From Parascedosporium putredinis (lineage: Eukaryota > Ascomycota > Sordariomycetes > Microascales > Microascaceae), in contig CASHTG010000003.1 of the NCBI GenBank assembly GCA_949357655.1, forward strand, positions 620,001 to 684,000: a DNA stretch of 64,000 nucleotides, in the 5' to 3' direction. Below, piece by piece: positions 34,868 through 46,072 of the stretch (position 1 is its first letter; every line of letters starts with the position of its first letter). A program made the position numbers and the translations under genes. The notes beneath the pieces were generated by a model that had not been told where the DNA came from, searched no databases, and saw only the letters and a list, made by a program, of their open reading frames with translations.

Positions 34868-36685
34868 ATGTCCACGTATGCGACCTTTCTCTTCCTTCTT
34901 CCTGGGTTCCCCTCACTGGCCAGTGTGCAGTTTCACTAACACGGTTTTTTGTCTCTTCACAGTCTGGCAGCGGATATGGCTTTCAACTTCAACTTCGACA
35001 CTTGCGAGTCGCCCATCCAGGGCCCCGAGTTCGCCTTCGACTCCTCCTTCCTCCAGATGCCCCAGATGCCCCACCACCCTGGCCATGCCCGGTCCAGCTC
35101 CCGCGGATCTATCTACTCTGTTGTCTCCGCCGTCTCCACTGCCGATTCCGTCGCGACCCGGATGACAACTCCCCTCGCGCCTCTCCTCCGATCCGCCATC
35201 ACGGACCCATCTTGCTCCCCAAGATCCGATCCCAGGATCAGAGCCTTGACGCTTCCATCGCCATCCAGGCCCAGCCAGCCTCCAAGAGGATCAGGACCTC
35301 GACCTCGCCCTGCCCTCCCAAGCCCGTTCGCAAGACCCACTCCAGGAGCTACACCAGCCCCAACGTCATGAGCTTCAACATGCCCTTCGTTGCCCACCCT
35401 GAGGAGCAGCAACCCTCTCTTCTATGCTCGCCTGCCCCCTTCATTGCCCAGCAGCAGCAGCAGCAGGACCAAGCTCGCCGCTCTTCCTCCTGCGGTGTCG
35501 AGAACGGTGTCATTGAGAGGTTTGGTTTCCCCACCTACCGCCAGATGCCCTCCTACATGTCGCAGACCCCTCCCCCGAGGCGACTTACATGTATGCGCCT
35601 GCCTCTGTCGAAGAGTACGCCTCGCGCGAGGTTTCTCCCCTTGCCTTCTCCGCTGAGCCGACGCCCACCACTACCCTCATGTCCTACCTGACTGCCTCCA
35701 ACCCGGCGCCTTCTTTGGTCCGCACCATCTCCTACCATCACCGCGACCCCAACACCAAGAACTTTTGGTGGGATGTCCGCCAGGTTCGCCCCTGGTCCAA
35801 CTTCAACGCCTCCACTATCCTCTCCCTCCCTGGCGCCGACACCCTCCTCTCCTGCCCTGTCGCTCTTCCCCTCCTTCCTACCCCTCCCACGCCCTCCAAC
35901 CGCCACCCAGAGACCGAAGCTGCCCTACACTCTATCTACGCTTCCTACTATCTTCCCAAGCTTAACTCTGCCCTCGCCGTGTCCTCCACCCGGCCTGTGA
36001 TGCTCTCAGTGCCCCTAAGCCGTCCTCCGCCTCCGCCATCAGCGACCACCTCTTCATCGCCACCGGCCCCGGTGAGTCTGCCTCAGGCGCCGCCATGTTT
36101 GGTGGGAAGCCTACCGCTCGCGTTGTCGGCCTCGTCCGCTCCTTTGACCGCTTCAACACGGGCATGCGCGCTGAGGGCAACATCAAGCGCGTCGAGTACC
36201 TCCGTGGCCTCGCCGCTCTCCATCACGCCATGCGCGAGCACTCGTGCCGCTACGGCTTCATTCTCACCGAGATTGAGCTCGTCGTCGTCCGCAACGGCAC
36301 CGACGGTACCCCGCACTTTGGCTACCTTGAGATCGCCAGCATCCAGCTTGCCAGTGCCTCTGACCCGTCCCTCGCCTCCGAGGCCCTCGACGCTTCCTCC
36401 CTCGAGTGCGGCGAGGTACCCTTGACCGCCTGCCTCGCCCTCTGGGGTCTCTGCATGCTCGCTTCGGGCGACCAACTCCCCGCCGGCCACGCCCACTGGA
36501 AGAGCGAGATTGGCGCCCCTGCCGAGGGTACCAGGCGCAAGGCGCTGCCTCGCGACGACTGGATGCCCCAGCCCCAGCTCGCCGAGAAGAGGGAGGCCAA
36601 GCGTGCCCGCGGCTGGGTCCTACCTGAGGATCCCGTTGGCAGGAAGGAACTTGGAAAGCGGGGCGTTAGGTACTCGGCCTGTTAA
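34868..36685 (+). CDS. conserved-looking protein of unknown function, WWDVR motif
   Basis: Not assigned to a known family. Exon 1 encodes MST (34868-34875); intron 34876-34962 has a CACTAAC branch point; exon 2 continues LAADMAFNFNFDTCESPIQ. The N-terminal half is low complexity, rich in Ser/Pro/Gln, with a (CAG)6 Gln run at 35449-35466. The C-terminal half looks globular: NFWWDVRQVRPW, TEAALHSIYASYYLPKL, AMFGGKPTARVVGLVRSF, YLRGLAALHHAMREH, YGFILTEIELVVVRN, FGYLEIASIQLA and ACLALWGLCMLA. The end is basic (KREAKRARGWVLPED). Three frame breaks (CCGG near 35159, C5 at 35572-35576, C3 at 35989-35991) are each repaired by one base, giving about 575 residues. There is no signal peptide or membrane segment. 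The strongly ordered motifs suggest a real, conserved gene despite the breaks. Confidence 0.75.
35449..35466 (+). repeat. (CAG)6 within coding sequence
   Basis: Six CAG codons encode a short poly-glutamine run in the protein of unknown function at 34868-36685. Confidence 0.9.
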
Positions 36686-37564
36686 GCATACCCACCTTTG
36701 TCACAGGCTGGGCTTGCACATGAGCTAGCCTGCTACCCTTATCTTTACTCTTTGCTCTTTTCTCTTTTTACGCTGCACATGGGGTCACGGAGTTTCCTGG
36801 GACGAACGAAACGCATCACTTGGAATTACACAGAAGGGTTGCATGGAGTTGGAGGAGTTCAAGGAGCCAACGGACGACCATCTTGCCAGGCACAAATCAT
36901 CTGCTTGCGCTCAGAGAGATTCTCAGAAGGACGGAAAGAAACGGAGGTATCGCGCCAACAGGACGGGAAAATTAAAAAGAAGGCCAGGGAAGCTGCTGGT
37001 TCCGTCTACCTGGTTCAGTTCTTTTTTTTTACCATCTTCCCCAGCCTCTTTGGACAGTCTCATGTTTTTCTTTTTATTCTTTTCTACCATTTTTTATTAT
37101 TCTTGTCCTGTTACTCATTATTGAGTGTTTTTCTCCTAATACTCCTTTGTCCTCCTTATTTCTTCTCCTTCTTTTCAACACTCATGGTCATCTACTGGAC
37201 TGGTTCACGCCGGATGGAAAATAACGGATACGGTCTAACGTGCGTACTTAATCTACATATATAAATACTGGAATGAAACCTTTGTTCAAAATGACTTGAT
37301 CTTTCGTCCTCCTTGATCTTCGCTAGTTGACATATTTATTTGGCTACATGCCTTGGAAGGTGACCATTTGGAGCAAGCCCGCTTCTGGATTTAATGGGGG
37401 CGGGTGTCAAGTCATCTATGCGCCAACTCAGGCCTTTGCTACTACGTCGAGTTATAGTACTTGGATGATATTCTATTCACGCAAAGAAAGGTGCAAGCAA
37501 GATGGGTGGATAGTTTCTTTTTATTTTGGAGCCAAGGCATGTCTAATTCAAGCCGACACACAGT
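36686..37564. other. intergenic between convergent genes
   Basis: This 0.9-kb spacer holds the 3' regions of two converging genes. It has a T-rich stretch (37020-37180) but no gene. Confidence 0.5.
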
Positions 37565-39229
37565 CTAGCTCTTGGCAGCACCCGCCTTGATGAGCAGGAT
37601 ATCTCCGTCTTCTACAACGTAATCCTTGCCCTTTGTCATCATTTTACCCTTAGCCCTGACTTCCGCCTCGTCACCACCAAGTTCTTTGAGCACCGTGAAG
37701 TTGTAGACGATGGCCTGGATGAAGGTCTTTTCAAAGTCGGTGTGGATGACACCAGCGGCCTGGGGGCCTTAGTACCGTTGCGGATAGTCCACTGACGAAC
37801 CTCGTCAGGGCCAACAGTGAAGAAGCTTCCAAGGTTGAGGACCTTCCTCATGGTGGTGATGAGTTTGCCAATGGAAGACTCAGCGCCAACATTCTTCTGC
37901 TCCTCGAGGGCCTCGGCCTCGGTCTCGTACCGGGTGAGGCGCTCCTCATAGGAGACAGAGATGGGGATGATAGGATCGCCCTTTGCGTTCGCGTTGATCC
38001 ACTCCAGAATCTTACCCAAGTGCTTGTTCTTCTTGCGGACAAAGTCCTTCTCTGAGAGGTTGACAAGGTAAACAACGGGCTTGGCCGTGAGAAGCTGTAG
38101 CGTGTTGATGACCTCGACCTAACAAATAGTCCATCGCGTTAGCATGGTCTGTGCAACGAAAAAGTGTGTTGCAGAGAAAAGAGAAACGCATGTGATCAAA
38201 ATGTGTGTCAGGACAAAAATTATCTCAGTATGCCTCTAAGCGTTAATTGGTGAGGCATTCGAAGAGCTGGGATTAGATTCAGGCTTACGCCTTTTGTCAT
38301 CATTCAACAGGGAGGTGGATGCGAAGAAATGAGAAAAAGAAAAAGCCGCAAAGGGCAAAGCGTCTTGCAGCGTTGGAAATTCTTACCTCCTTGGGGGCCC
38401 AGTCACCCTTCCTGACGTCCTTGTTATCGTTGAGCAAGGCGAGAATCTTTTCGATAGTGGCTTCCTCCTCCTTGGCCTTCTTGACCTCGAGGCTCTGGCC
38501 TCCCACGCGAGTCTTCCTCTTCTGGTTCTCGAGCGCCTTTTCGACGAACTCGATATCCTTGAGTCGGAGCTCCTCGGCGATGATGTCAAGATCGCGGGTG
38601 GGGTTGACGTCGCCCTCGACGTGGATGATTTCCGCGTCATCGAAGCAGCGCACGACCTGGAAAATGGCATCGACTGCCCGGATATGGGACAAGAAGGCAT
38701 TTCCAAGACCGGCACCGGTCGAGGCACCACGGGTCAAACCGGCAATGTCATAGACAGTGAGGTTGGCGGGGACCTTGGACTTGGGCTTGAACTTCTCGCA
38801 CAGCCAGTCGAAACGCTCGTCAGGGACGATTACGCGAGCTTCTTCAGGGTCGATAGTGGCGTACGGGAAGTTCTACAAGCATGCATAGTTAGCATCGAGC
38901 TTGACGAGGAAAGGCTATTTTGGGGGTAGGAAGCGGGGTAGCTATGGTGAAGGCGCGAAAAAAGCGTACCCCGTGGAAGAATAAAAAGCATGCGGAGAGG
39001 GCGACGACTAGAAACCTACAGCCGGGTTACCGAGGCCGGATTTGGTGATGGCCTGGAATAGCGTTGACTTTCCCACATTGGCGAGGCCGACCTAAGTATA
39101 GGTTGTTGTGAGCTTGGGCATCTTGGCCCGTCGGCGAGGCAGCGGCAGACGCACGATTCCACTCTTGAGGTTGTTACCGGGCCTGCCCAGGAGAATTTTC
39201 TCTTCTTGAACTTGCTTCTTGGGAGGCAT
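37565..39229 (-). CDS. OLA1: OLA1/YchF-type Obg-like ATPase
   Basis: The N-terminus is MPPKKQVQEEKILLGRPGNN. The P-loop VGLANVGKSTLFQAITKSG spans an intron join, and the G3 motif YDIAGLTRGAS is followed by GAGLGNAFLSHIR. The coiled-coil insert (EELRLKDIEFVEKALENQKRK) is typical of YchF/OLA1. The NLSEKDFVRKKNKHL region replaces the canonical NKxD motif, and a C-terminal TGS domain (TDFEKTFIQAIVYNF, KDYVVEDGDILLIKAG) ends AAKS at 37565. Four exons: introns are 39092-39154, 38873-39019 and 38119-38396 (278 nt). A frame break at the G5 run 37762-37766 is repaired by one base, restoring APQAAGVIHTDF. OLA1 proteins hydrolyse ATP and act on translation and stress responses, in the cytosol. Identification is firm. 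Confidence 0.95.
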
Positions 39230-40354
39230 CCTGTTCTTCTTGCCCTTGGCGTAGGTCCTGGATGTGAGATAGAAGACTGTGCAGCTGATTGCGGAGGAGC
39301 GCCTCAGGGGAAAAGCAGACCGAGCTGCGCAATGGGTAAAATGACGGGAGAAAGAAGTGAAGAGAAGAGGGGAGCTCGATGAGAGAGACACGGCGGCGAC
39401 TATCGGCTGGCAGGAACCAGCCTTAGATGGCCTTGGGAGAAGAGACGACGCTCTAGATAGATGAATGACCAGGACACGATTCCGGTCCGGTAGAGTAAGA
39501 AGGAGATGGAAAATTTTCACGCAAGAGAAAATTTGTTGTTCAGTCTCTGTTGACAAGGATTTTTCAAATGCTGGCTTCCGGTTCAAAGGGGAAAAAATCA
39601 ACTGTGGTGGTCGGTGCTTTAATCACGATCACGTGACAACCCCGCTCTGAGAGCTGTGCTGAGATTGAAGTTGCAAACTTGAAGCTCCCCGCAGTTCAGT
39701 TCGTGCCTGTTGATGCACTGATGAGCAGCATCCTGTCAGATCTCGGCCCATGGTTGAAGGATAATCCGACGATTGCGCCGAGTACGTACCCGCCCACTAG
39801 GGCGACTCAAGCACCACAAGTGACACCATCTGCTTTTGTCCGCATCCCAGAATGACGCAGCTCACAGTAACAAACACCACGCAACACTGTCTTTCTTTTC
39901 CTATTTCGAGGACTTGCGCGTTCCATCCGTCCTGCTTGTGCATCAGAATAAGCTCAAGGCCGGACTGGCAAAAAAGACAGGCGCGAAACCCAGCGGCAGG
40001 GCAGCCGAAGTTTCAATTCCCTCCCATTCCTTTTTCCATTCCTTCAAGTTGGTCCTCTCCCAATGCCGTCTTCCGCGCAGCAGGGACTCAAACCTTGCCA
40101 ATAAACAAGGTTTTTCTACTTTTCCTGCCTCGCCATTACTTTTCCCTTTCTCCAGGCTGCTCAGTAAGCCGGCACATGCCCGAATGCATCGCCACTGCCT
40201 AGCTTTATCTTTCCTCCGATAAGCCAGCGACAGTTTCTTTCCTCCTCTAACTCTTGAAACCTTCGTACACCCCGCACCCTTCATCCCCTCCCAGCGATTA
40301 AATCTTCGGCGCTCAGCTTGGATCGAAAAAAAGGGAAAAGAAAAAGAGAACACA
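39230..40354. promoter_or_regulatory. divergent promoter region, OLA1 and PPPDE gene
   Basis: A 1.1-kb spacer between two divergently transcribed genes, with purine/pyrimidine-rich tracts next to both starts. No gene is supported within it. Confidence 0.45.
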
Positions 40355-41059
40355 ATGTCTGGACGAGAATCTGCGCAGTCGTCCCGGCGGTCGCACCGGT
40401 CAACCCTTTCTTTACAAAAGACAGAGGTCAGAATCAATGTGTACGACCTGCTTCCAGTATGTCAGCCCAACGTTTGGTAACCTAGCTCCCTCTTTGTTAC
40501 GTTATGCTAACCTCGGCTTGAATAGCCTGGAAAAATGGCGTCAGTTCTCTGGACCATGGGGACGGCACTTCTGCATTCAGGTGTGGTGATCAACGGGAGG
40601 GAGTACGCATATGGCGGCCACGATCGGCCCGGTCTCTCCGGCGTGTATTGGACGAAACCCGGGCAGGTGCCCCCGGTGCCACCTTTCGAAGCGAGATCAT
40701 TCACGGATTCACTTTGCAGCGGCGCCCGAGATTGAGGCAACCATCAAGGATGTGTCGGCCGAGTTCATGGGCACATCATACAACCTACTATCGAGAAATT
40801 GCAACCACTTTACGTCCTATCTAGTCGAGCGACTGACGGGTCGTGCCGGACCAAGCTGGCTTAACCGCGCAGCAAATATCGGGGTCGCCTTCCCTGTGTT
40901 GTCCCGAGGGAATGGGTTGAGCCTCCCCCGGCTGACATCGCAGATGGGGAGCTAGTAGAGGATGAGGATCAGGTTGACGAGTCTTCTCGGATGCTAGGCC
41001 CAATGCGATCTAATTCTACGCAGTCAGATTCCGAGTCAGAGCAGCGACGAAAAGACTAG
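40355..41059 (+). CDS. PPPDE/DeSI-family peptidase
   Basis: A cytosolic thiol peptidase-like protein of about 213 residues. Exon 1 (40355-40456) reads MSGRESAQSSRRSHRSTLSL...TEVRINVYDLLP; intron 40457-40525 (69 nt, GCTAACC branch) is followed by PGKMASVLWTMGTALLHSGVVI with the catalytic histidine. The catalytic cysteine lies in YNLLSRNCNHFTSYLVERL. The blocks YGGHDRPGLSGVYW and IEATIKDVSAEFMGTSYN match the fold. DeSI proteins remove SUMO or ubiquitin in other eukaryotes; the fungal substrate is unknown. Frame breaks at C5 40670-40674, T3 40713-40715 and C3 40892-40894 each need one base. The repaired end is acidic and Ser-rich (STQSDSESEQRRKD), stopping at 41057-41059. Confidence 0.88.
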
Positions 41060-41468
41060 GTTGGCTTGACAGATGAGGAGGGGGAGGGTGAATGACATCG
41101 TGAGTCGGTGTTACAATTGTGATATAGATTGCTTTGTATGAAGGGTTTTGTCAATCTAAGGGAACGGCGTTCATGGATATGGAGGAAGGCTCAATGGATT
41201 GGCGGCGTATTATCTTTTTCTCAACTACTCGCGTTTTTTTCTCCATTCGACAAGATACCATCTGCCATAGCAATTGACTGGAAATTTGATTTCGTCTCTA
41301 CTCGACTCGCTTCCCACCATCTTTCTTATCGGGTCTACAGAACAGGGAGGAGACGGGAAGAGGGAGAAAAGGAAGATTGCTTTATCTGGAAATAAGTGTA
41401 TAATTGTACATGTACCATATAGTATACATATGCTGATCCAACAGCTCCTCTATCGTATCTAAAGGGCG
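41060..41468. other. intergenic between convergent genes
   Basis: A 0.4-kb spacer holding the 3' flanks of the PPPDE gene and the ribosomal protein gene. Nothing else is visible. Confidence 0.5.
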
Positions 41469-42211
41469 TTAAACACGCCTGGGGTTCTTGCTCTTCGTTC
41501 CACCAAATTTGATTCTCGTCGCATCAGCCACCCTCACAATCTTTTCCCTCAGCTTATTGCCCTCGGTGCCGAGAAGGACCTTGGTCGCGGCCTCCCGCCC
41601 GGCGCCAAACCCCGCAACACGACCTCGAGCTTGTTGATCTTGCGGTCCCAGCCGGCATCGTACAGCCTCTCAAGAACGTAGACGGTGAGCTGGTAGGCGG
41701 CGTCGTACTGCTTCCTCCTCGATTTCCGGAAGCCAATGTTGCCGCACGAGAGCGAGATGATGGCGTCGCGGTTGGGTTTCGTCACGGTGACGTGGGTGTT
41801 GTGCTTGTGGGAGAGGATATGGAAGTGGTAGGGCTCCTGCTCCTCGAGGGCGCGTCGACCGGTGAGCTCGTGGGTGAGGCTCGCGAGGGTAGGTTCCTGG
41901 TCTTCGGGGCCGACGGGAGCGGGACCTAGGACCTTGGAGAGGTTGGCCATGGCGAATCCGCCGGGCGTCTGCTTCTTCTTCGCCGCTGCCGTCGCCGCAT
42001 CTTCGGCTTGGGCTGGGGCACCGCGGCTAAACAGACTCGAGGCTAGGTTCCCCGTGCCCTTCTTGTAGCCGGCGCCATCGTTGGCCTGGGTGTTGGGGGT
42101 GGTGGACACGGCGCGTACGAGCTGGGGCGTCCTGGAGGCGGAGGCTGCCGATTCGACCGCGTGCCGTAGAGTCGGCCGCGCCAAGAGGCGTCTGGAGAGT
42201 ATCGCGCTCAT
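41469..42211 (-). CDS. MRPS18: mitochondrial small-subunit ribosomal protein uS11m
   Basis: An intronless gene for about 247 residues. The N-terminus (MSAILSRRLLARPTLRHAVE) is Arg-rich and amphipathic, as expected for mitochondrial import. The S11 domain follows: YHFHILSHKHNTHVTVT, AIISLSCGNIGFRKSRRKQYDAAYQ, INKLEVVLRGFGAGREAATKVLLG. It ends with the basic tail RIKFGGTKSKNPRRV. A frame break at the C4 run 41610-41613 is repaired by one base, giving the expected GFGAGREAA. It binds the small-subunit rRNA of the mitoribosome. It lies head to head with TIM44, 453 bp away. The yeast name MRPS18 is used by analogy. Confidence 0.93.
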
Positions 42212-42664
42212 GGCTTAATTTGAATAGGGTGCAGATACTGCTGGGTTTGTCGTGCTCGGGTTGGTGGCACGCAAAATCCCTACTCCGTTCTTCGACAAGT
42301 ATTTTTTTGGGGGCTCCTTTTGAGACCAAGATACGTCGAAAGCTTTTTTGGCTGATCTTGGCGCTGAATCGCTGGTTCTGCGGCTAAATCTCGGCAGTGG
42401 AAATACATCTGCTCTGTTCCCCTGCTTTCTGTTTTTCCTATTGGGAAATTTTTTTCTCGTCACTCCCGAAAAGGCTCCTAAGCACATCCGATTCTCGCGT
42501 GGGAGAATTTCTGCACTGTGGTTTCCTAATCTCCCCGTCCAGTCCGTTTTTGCCATCTTTTCCTTCTCCCCTCCCCCTTTTGACATCTCTTGATGACACC
42601 GTATTGACCTGAATCAGTCCTTTTTCGGAAGATCAGGCTTTCTTCTACATTTATTTAATAAGCT
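42212..42664. promoter_or_regulatory. bidirectional promoter of two mitochondrial-protein genes
   Basis: The 453-bp spacer separates the starts of uS11m (-) and TIM44 (+). It contains a CCAAT pentamer on the minus strand near 42438-42442 (read as ATTGG on the plus strand) and T/C-rich tracts towards TIM44. Shared regulation is inferred from layout only. Confidence 0.5.
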
Positions 42665-44312
42665 ATGAGTTCCTTCGCCTATCGAACGGGGCAGAGCACC
42701 CAAGCTGTGCTTTCCGGCGCAACCAGCCGGCTAGCTCTCACCCACGGTCGTGCGTCGGCGTACCGGCGGATATCCCAGCTCTCGACCACCGCCCGTATCG
42801 GTGCGCAAGAACAATCCCAAGTCCAGGGAACTTACCAATCTCGACTCCGATCCCCCTTCACTCCTGAATCTATCATTCTCCCCTCCCGCCTCGCCACCCA
42901 ATCCCGCCAGTTCCACGTCTCCTCGGTCCGTGGAGACAAGGAGAAGCCTGCCGAAGACAAGGCGTCCGAGAAGAAACCAGAAGAGGAGTCGGACAAGGAC
43001 AAGGAGTCCGAGTCTAAATCCTCCGAAGAAGGCGAGCAGAAGGACGAGACAAAGGAGAAGCAGAAGAAGGAAGATCTCCCCACCTCCTCCCCACGGTGAC
43101 AAGACACCATGGGAGGTCTTCAGGGAGACTTTCCGGACCGAGATGGAGCATTCTAAGGAATGGAACGAGTCGACCAAGGCCATTGCCTCCTCGGCGCATC
43201 AATTCACCGAGAGCGAATCCGTGAAGCGCGCGCGCGAGGCCTACGAGAAGACAAGCGGCGCGGTGTCCTCGACTGCCTCCAAGGTCGTCAAGACCACCGC
43301 CGGTGCCATCGGAAAGGGTGCCTCGTGGACTTGGGAGACGCCCGTCGTCAAGGGTGTTCGATCGGCGGCCAATGTCACCGGCGAGGCCCTTGACAAGGCT
43401 ACGAAACCGATCCGCGAGACCGAGGCTTTCAAGAGCGTCAAGGATGTCATTGACGATGGTTCCAGCGCCCGCTATGGTGGCTGGGTTGAGAAGGAAGAGC
43501 GTAGGCGGAAGCGAGAGCTTCAAGCACAGTCCGGCGCGGCCCCCAAGGTCCTCGAGGAGGATCCGGAGTAAGTCCCTATGATGATGCGCATTCACTTTTT
43601 TCCCTTCAACCGTATGCTAATGATTGCCGTTCGTAGGGCCGGTACCAATGTTACTCTACACAAAGATGCCGCGTGGAAGGAGGCCTGGAGGGATTTCAGG
43701 GACACCAACAAGGTCATGCAGGGTCTCTTCAGCGCCAAGACCGTGTACAACGAATCCGAAAACCCCTTGATCAGCACGGCCAGGAGCATCACCGACAGCA
43801 TCGCCGGCTTCTTTGCCGAAAACGAGAACGCGATGGTGATCAAGAAATTCCGCGAGATGGACCCCCAGTTCAAGGTCGAACCTTTCCTTCAGGAGCTACG
43901 CGAGTACATCCTCCCCGAGGTCCTCGACGCCTACGTCAAGGGCGACGTTGAAACCCTTAAGCTGTGGCTTTCCGCGGCGCAATTCTCCGTCTACGAGGCC
44001 CTCACCAAGCAATACCTTCAGCTGGGCATGAAGTCGGATGGCAAGATCCTTGACATCAGGAACGTCGACATCCTCAAGGCCAAGATGCTCGACCCCGGTG
44101 ACATCCCCGTCTTCATCATCACCTGTAGGACGCAGGAGGTGCACGTCTACCGCAACGCCAAGAGCAATGAGCTCGCCGCCGGAATGGAGGACAAGGTCCA
44201 GCTCGTTACCTACGCCATTGGCATCACCCGTGTTCCAGAGGACGTCAACAATCCCGAGACCAGAGGATGGAGGTTGATTGAGATGCAGAAGAGCGGAAGG
44301 GACTGGTACTAA
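42665..44312 (+). CDS. TIM44: mitochondrial import motor subunit TIM44
   Basis: Mitochondrial inner-membrane import protein that recruits Hsp70 to the TIM23 channel. The N-terminus (MSSFAYRTGQSTQAVLSG...GRASAYRRISQLSTTARIG) is a presequence, followed by a charged Lys/Glu-rich linker. Conserved blocks are DKTPWEVFRETFRTEMEHS, KEWNESTKAIASSAHQFTES, KVVKTTAGAIGKGASWTWET and, in the C-terminal Tim44 domain, VIKKFREMDPQFKVEPFLQE, REYILPEVLDAYVKGDVE, TLKLWLSAAQFSVYEALTKQ and ending RGWRLIEMQKSGRDWY. Intron 43568-43636 (69 nt) joins EDPE to AGTNVTLHKDAAW. A frame change occurs in the C-rich stretch 43078-43095; here a single missing C does not fix it, so the error is of another size. The length, about 526 residues, is normal for the family. 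Confidence 0.96.
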
Positions 44313-46072
44313 GCGCCAGCTGGCACCGCCCTTTGTTTCCAACACCCTACTACTCTTTCTTCGATGAGCCTTTCTTCTCCTCGCACACAAGGCTCTCATC
44401 CATGTATACAACAATACCAACAACAATAACAACAACAACCCAAAAGGAGTGATGAGTTGTGAGCCACGATCTAGCGTCGCTCGGAGCATCTTGTTTCATT
44501 TGCCTGTACAACACATGTAGGAGCTTACGAGGTGTTTTGTTTCGTTTTTCTTCTTCATCATCTTTTCTTGTGTCTACTCATATTGGACCACGTTTTCTTC
44601 TCTCCGATTATTCCGGGAGGGTCACCAGGCGCATCTACCTAGCCAAACGGGAACGCACACACACACCACTCTAACACTGCTCTTTATCTTTTTTTTTTGG
44701 GAGAAGGGAAGGAAGGGAGAATTATCCGGCGGAGGGTGTCTTACTCGTGTTCTTAATTCTCTTGTTTTCTTCTTTCTTGTTCCCCAGACTCCTTGATGTA
44801 TGAATTTATAGAACGGGGAGGAGCATGGCATCTTAGAGAAAGCCCTTATACTACTACCCTGTCGGGACGAAGGGGTAGTCGTTTAATCCATAGATATGAT
44901 GTGTATATCAAGAGAAAGAACACTTCGTCTCAAGTCAGCCTAACGATTCGCCTCCGCTAAGATGATGATGTGACATGAGTTGCCGTAAGGCTTTAACATA
45001 TTCTTCAAGAAGCTTCGTGTAAGCTTGAGCTAGAGGTGCATGAAGCTAAGGTGACAGACATGGCCGAAATCTACACCAAATCGAAGTATCCGTATCTCCG
45101 GTCCCATCAAGACTTGGTTTCCTGTTCCGAAGCTACATTCTGCTGACATTGTGGTATCGTGTCACCCAGGAGAGCGAGGTCTCTTCCCTTCGCGGCTAAA
45201 ATCACAAAGAGCCCCGACCACTTTCTTGACTTGGTAGTCGTCTAATTCCTGCTCAGTTGCCAAGCAAAACAATTGCAGAATATGCCACTTGATGTACATG
45301 TAAAAAAGAGGAAAGGAAAAGTGAAAAAACCAACTTACACATCATTCCGGCGCAAGATAGAAAGGTGTATGCCCTCTTCCTTCCAGTTCCCATCTCATCC
45401 CGACCTCATTCTCGAAGCTCTAAAGTTCCATTCCCTCTATGCAATCTCATCTCCGTTTTCACTTTTGAATACAACCTACTATCCCCCTTCACTCGATTCT
45501 CTCCGTCTTTGCATACACTTTAATTCACCTTTTCGTACCTGGGCCGGCGTGCCCAGGAACAGGCCAATGGCTCCCCGCACCCACTCTATATCCATCGGCT
45601 ATATTACCGAGCCCTCTCGCCAGGACGGGCCAAAACCGTCAATTTTACCTGTCAACGTAGGACCATTCTAAATTGCAATTCCCCTCACCCTAAGAAAAAT
45701 GGTCAGCTCTTCACCTAGCCACGGCTCACCGTATTGGTCGTCTCCTTCGCCATGGTATGAGAGGAGCCGGAGGCTACTCTAGCTCACAACCGGGACCTAC
45801 TGCGGAGGGGAAGGGAGGGCCCCAGCATTGATTAACTTATAAAGAAAGATGGCCATGGATCTCTTCCGTTCCCGTACGGTAGGTAGGAAAAAGGGTACGG
45901 TCCGGCGGAGCTTTTTCATCTTTCCTCTTCGCATCTCTCTGGTCTCTGTTTTTCCGAGCCTCTTCCCTCTTTGAAGTTCACGCCCCTTGATTATCGCTTT
46001 CCCGGTTCTATCTCTTGCGCAATTCAGTACCATAGATAGAATAGGAGAGGGTCGAGAACGAGCATCTTCACT
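44313..46072. other. intergenic, no supported gene
   Basis: A 1.8-kb spacer with no supported gene. The 3' flank of TIM44 has AAC-rich simple sequence near 44415-44440. Confidence 0.5.
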
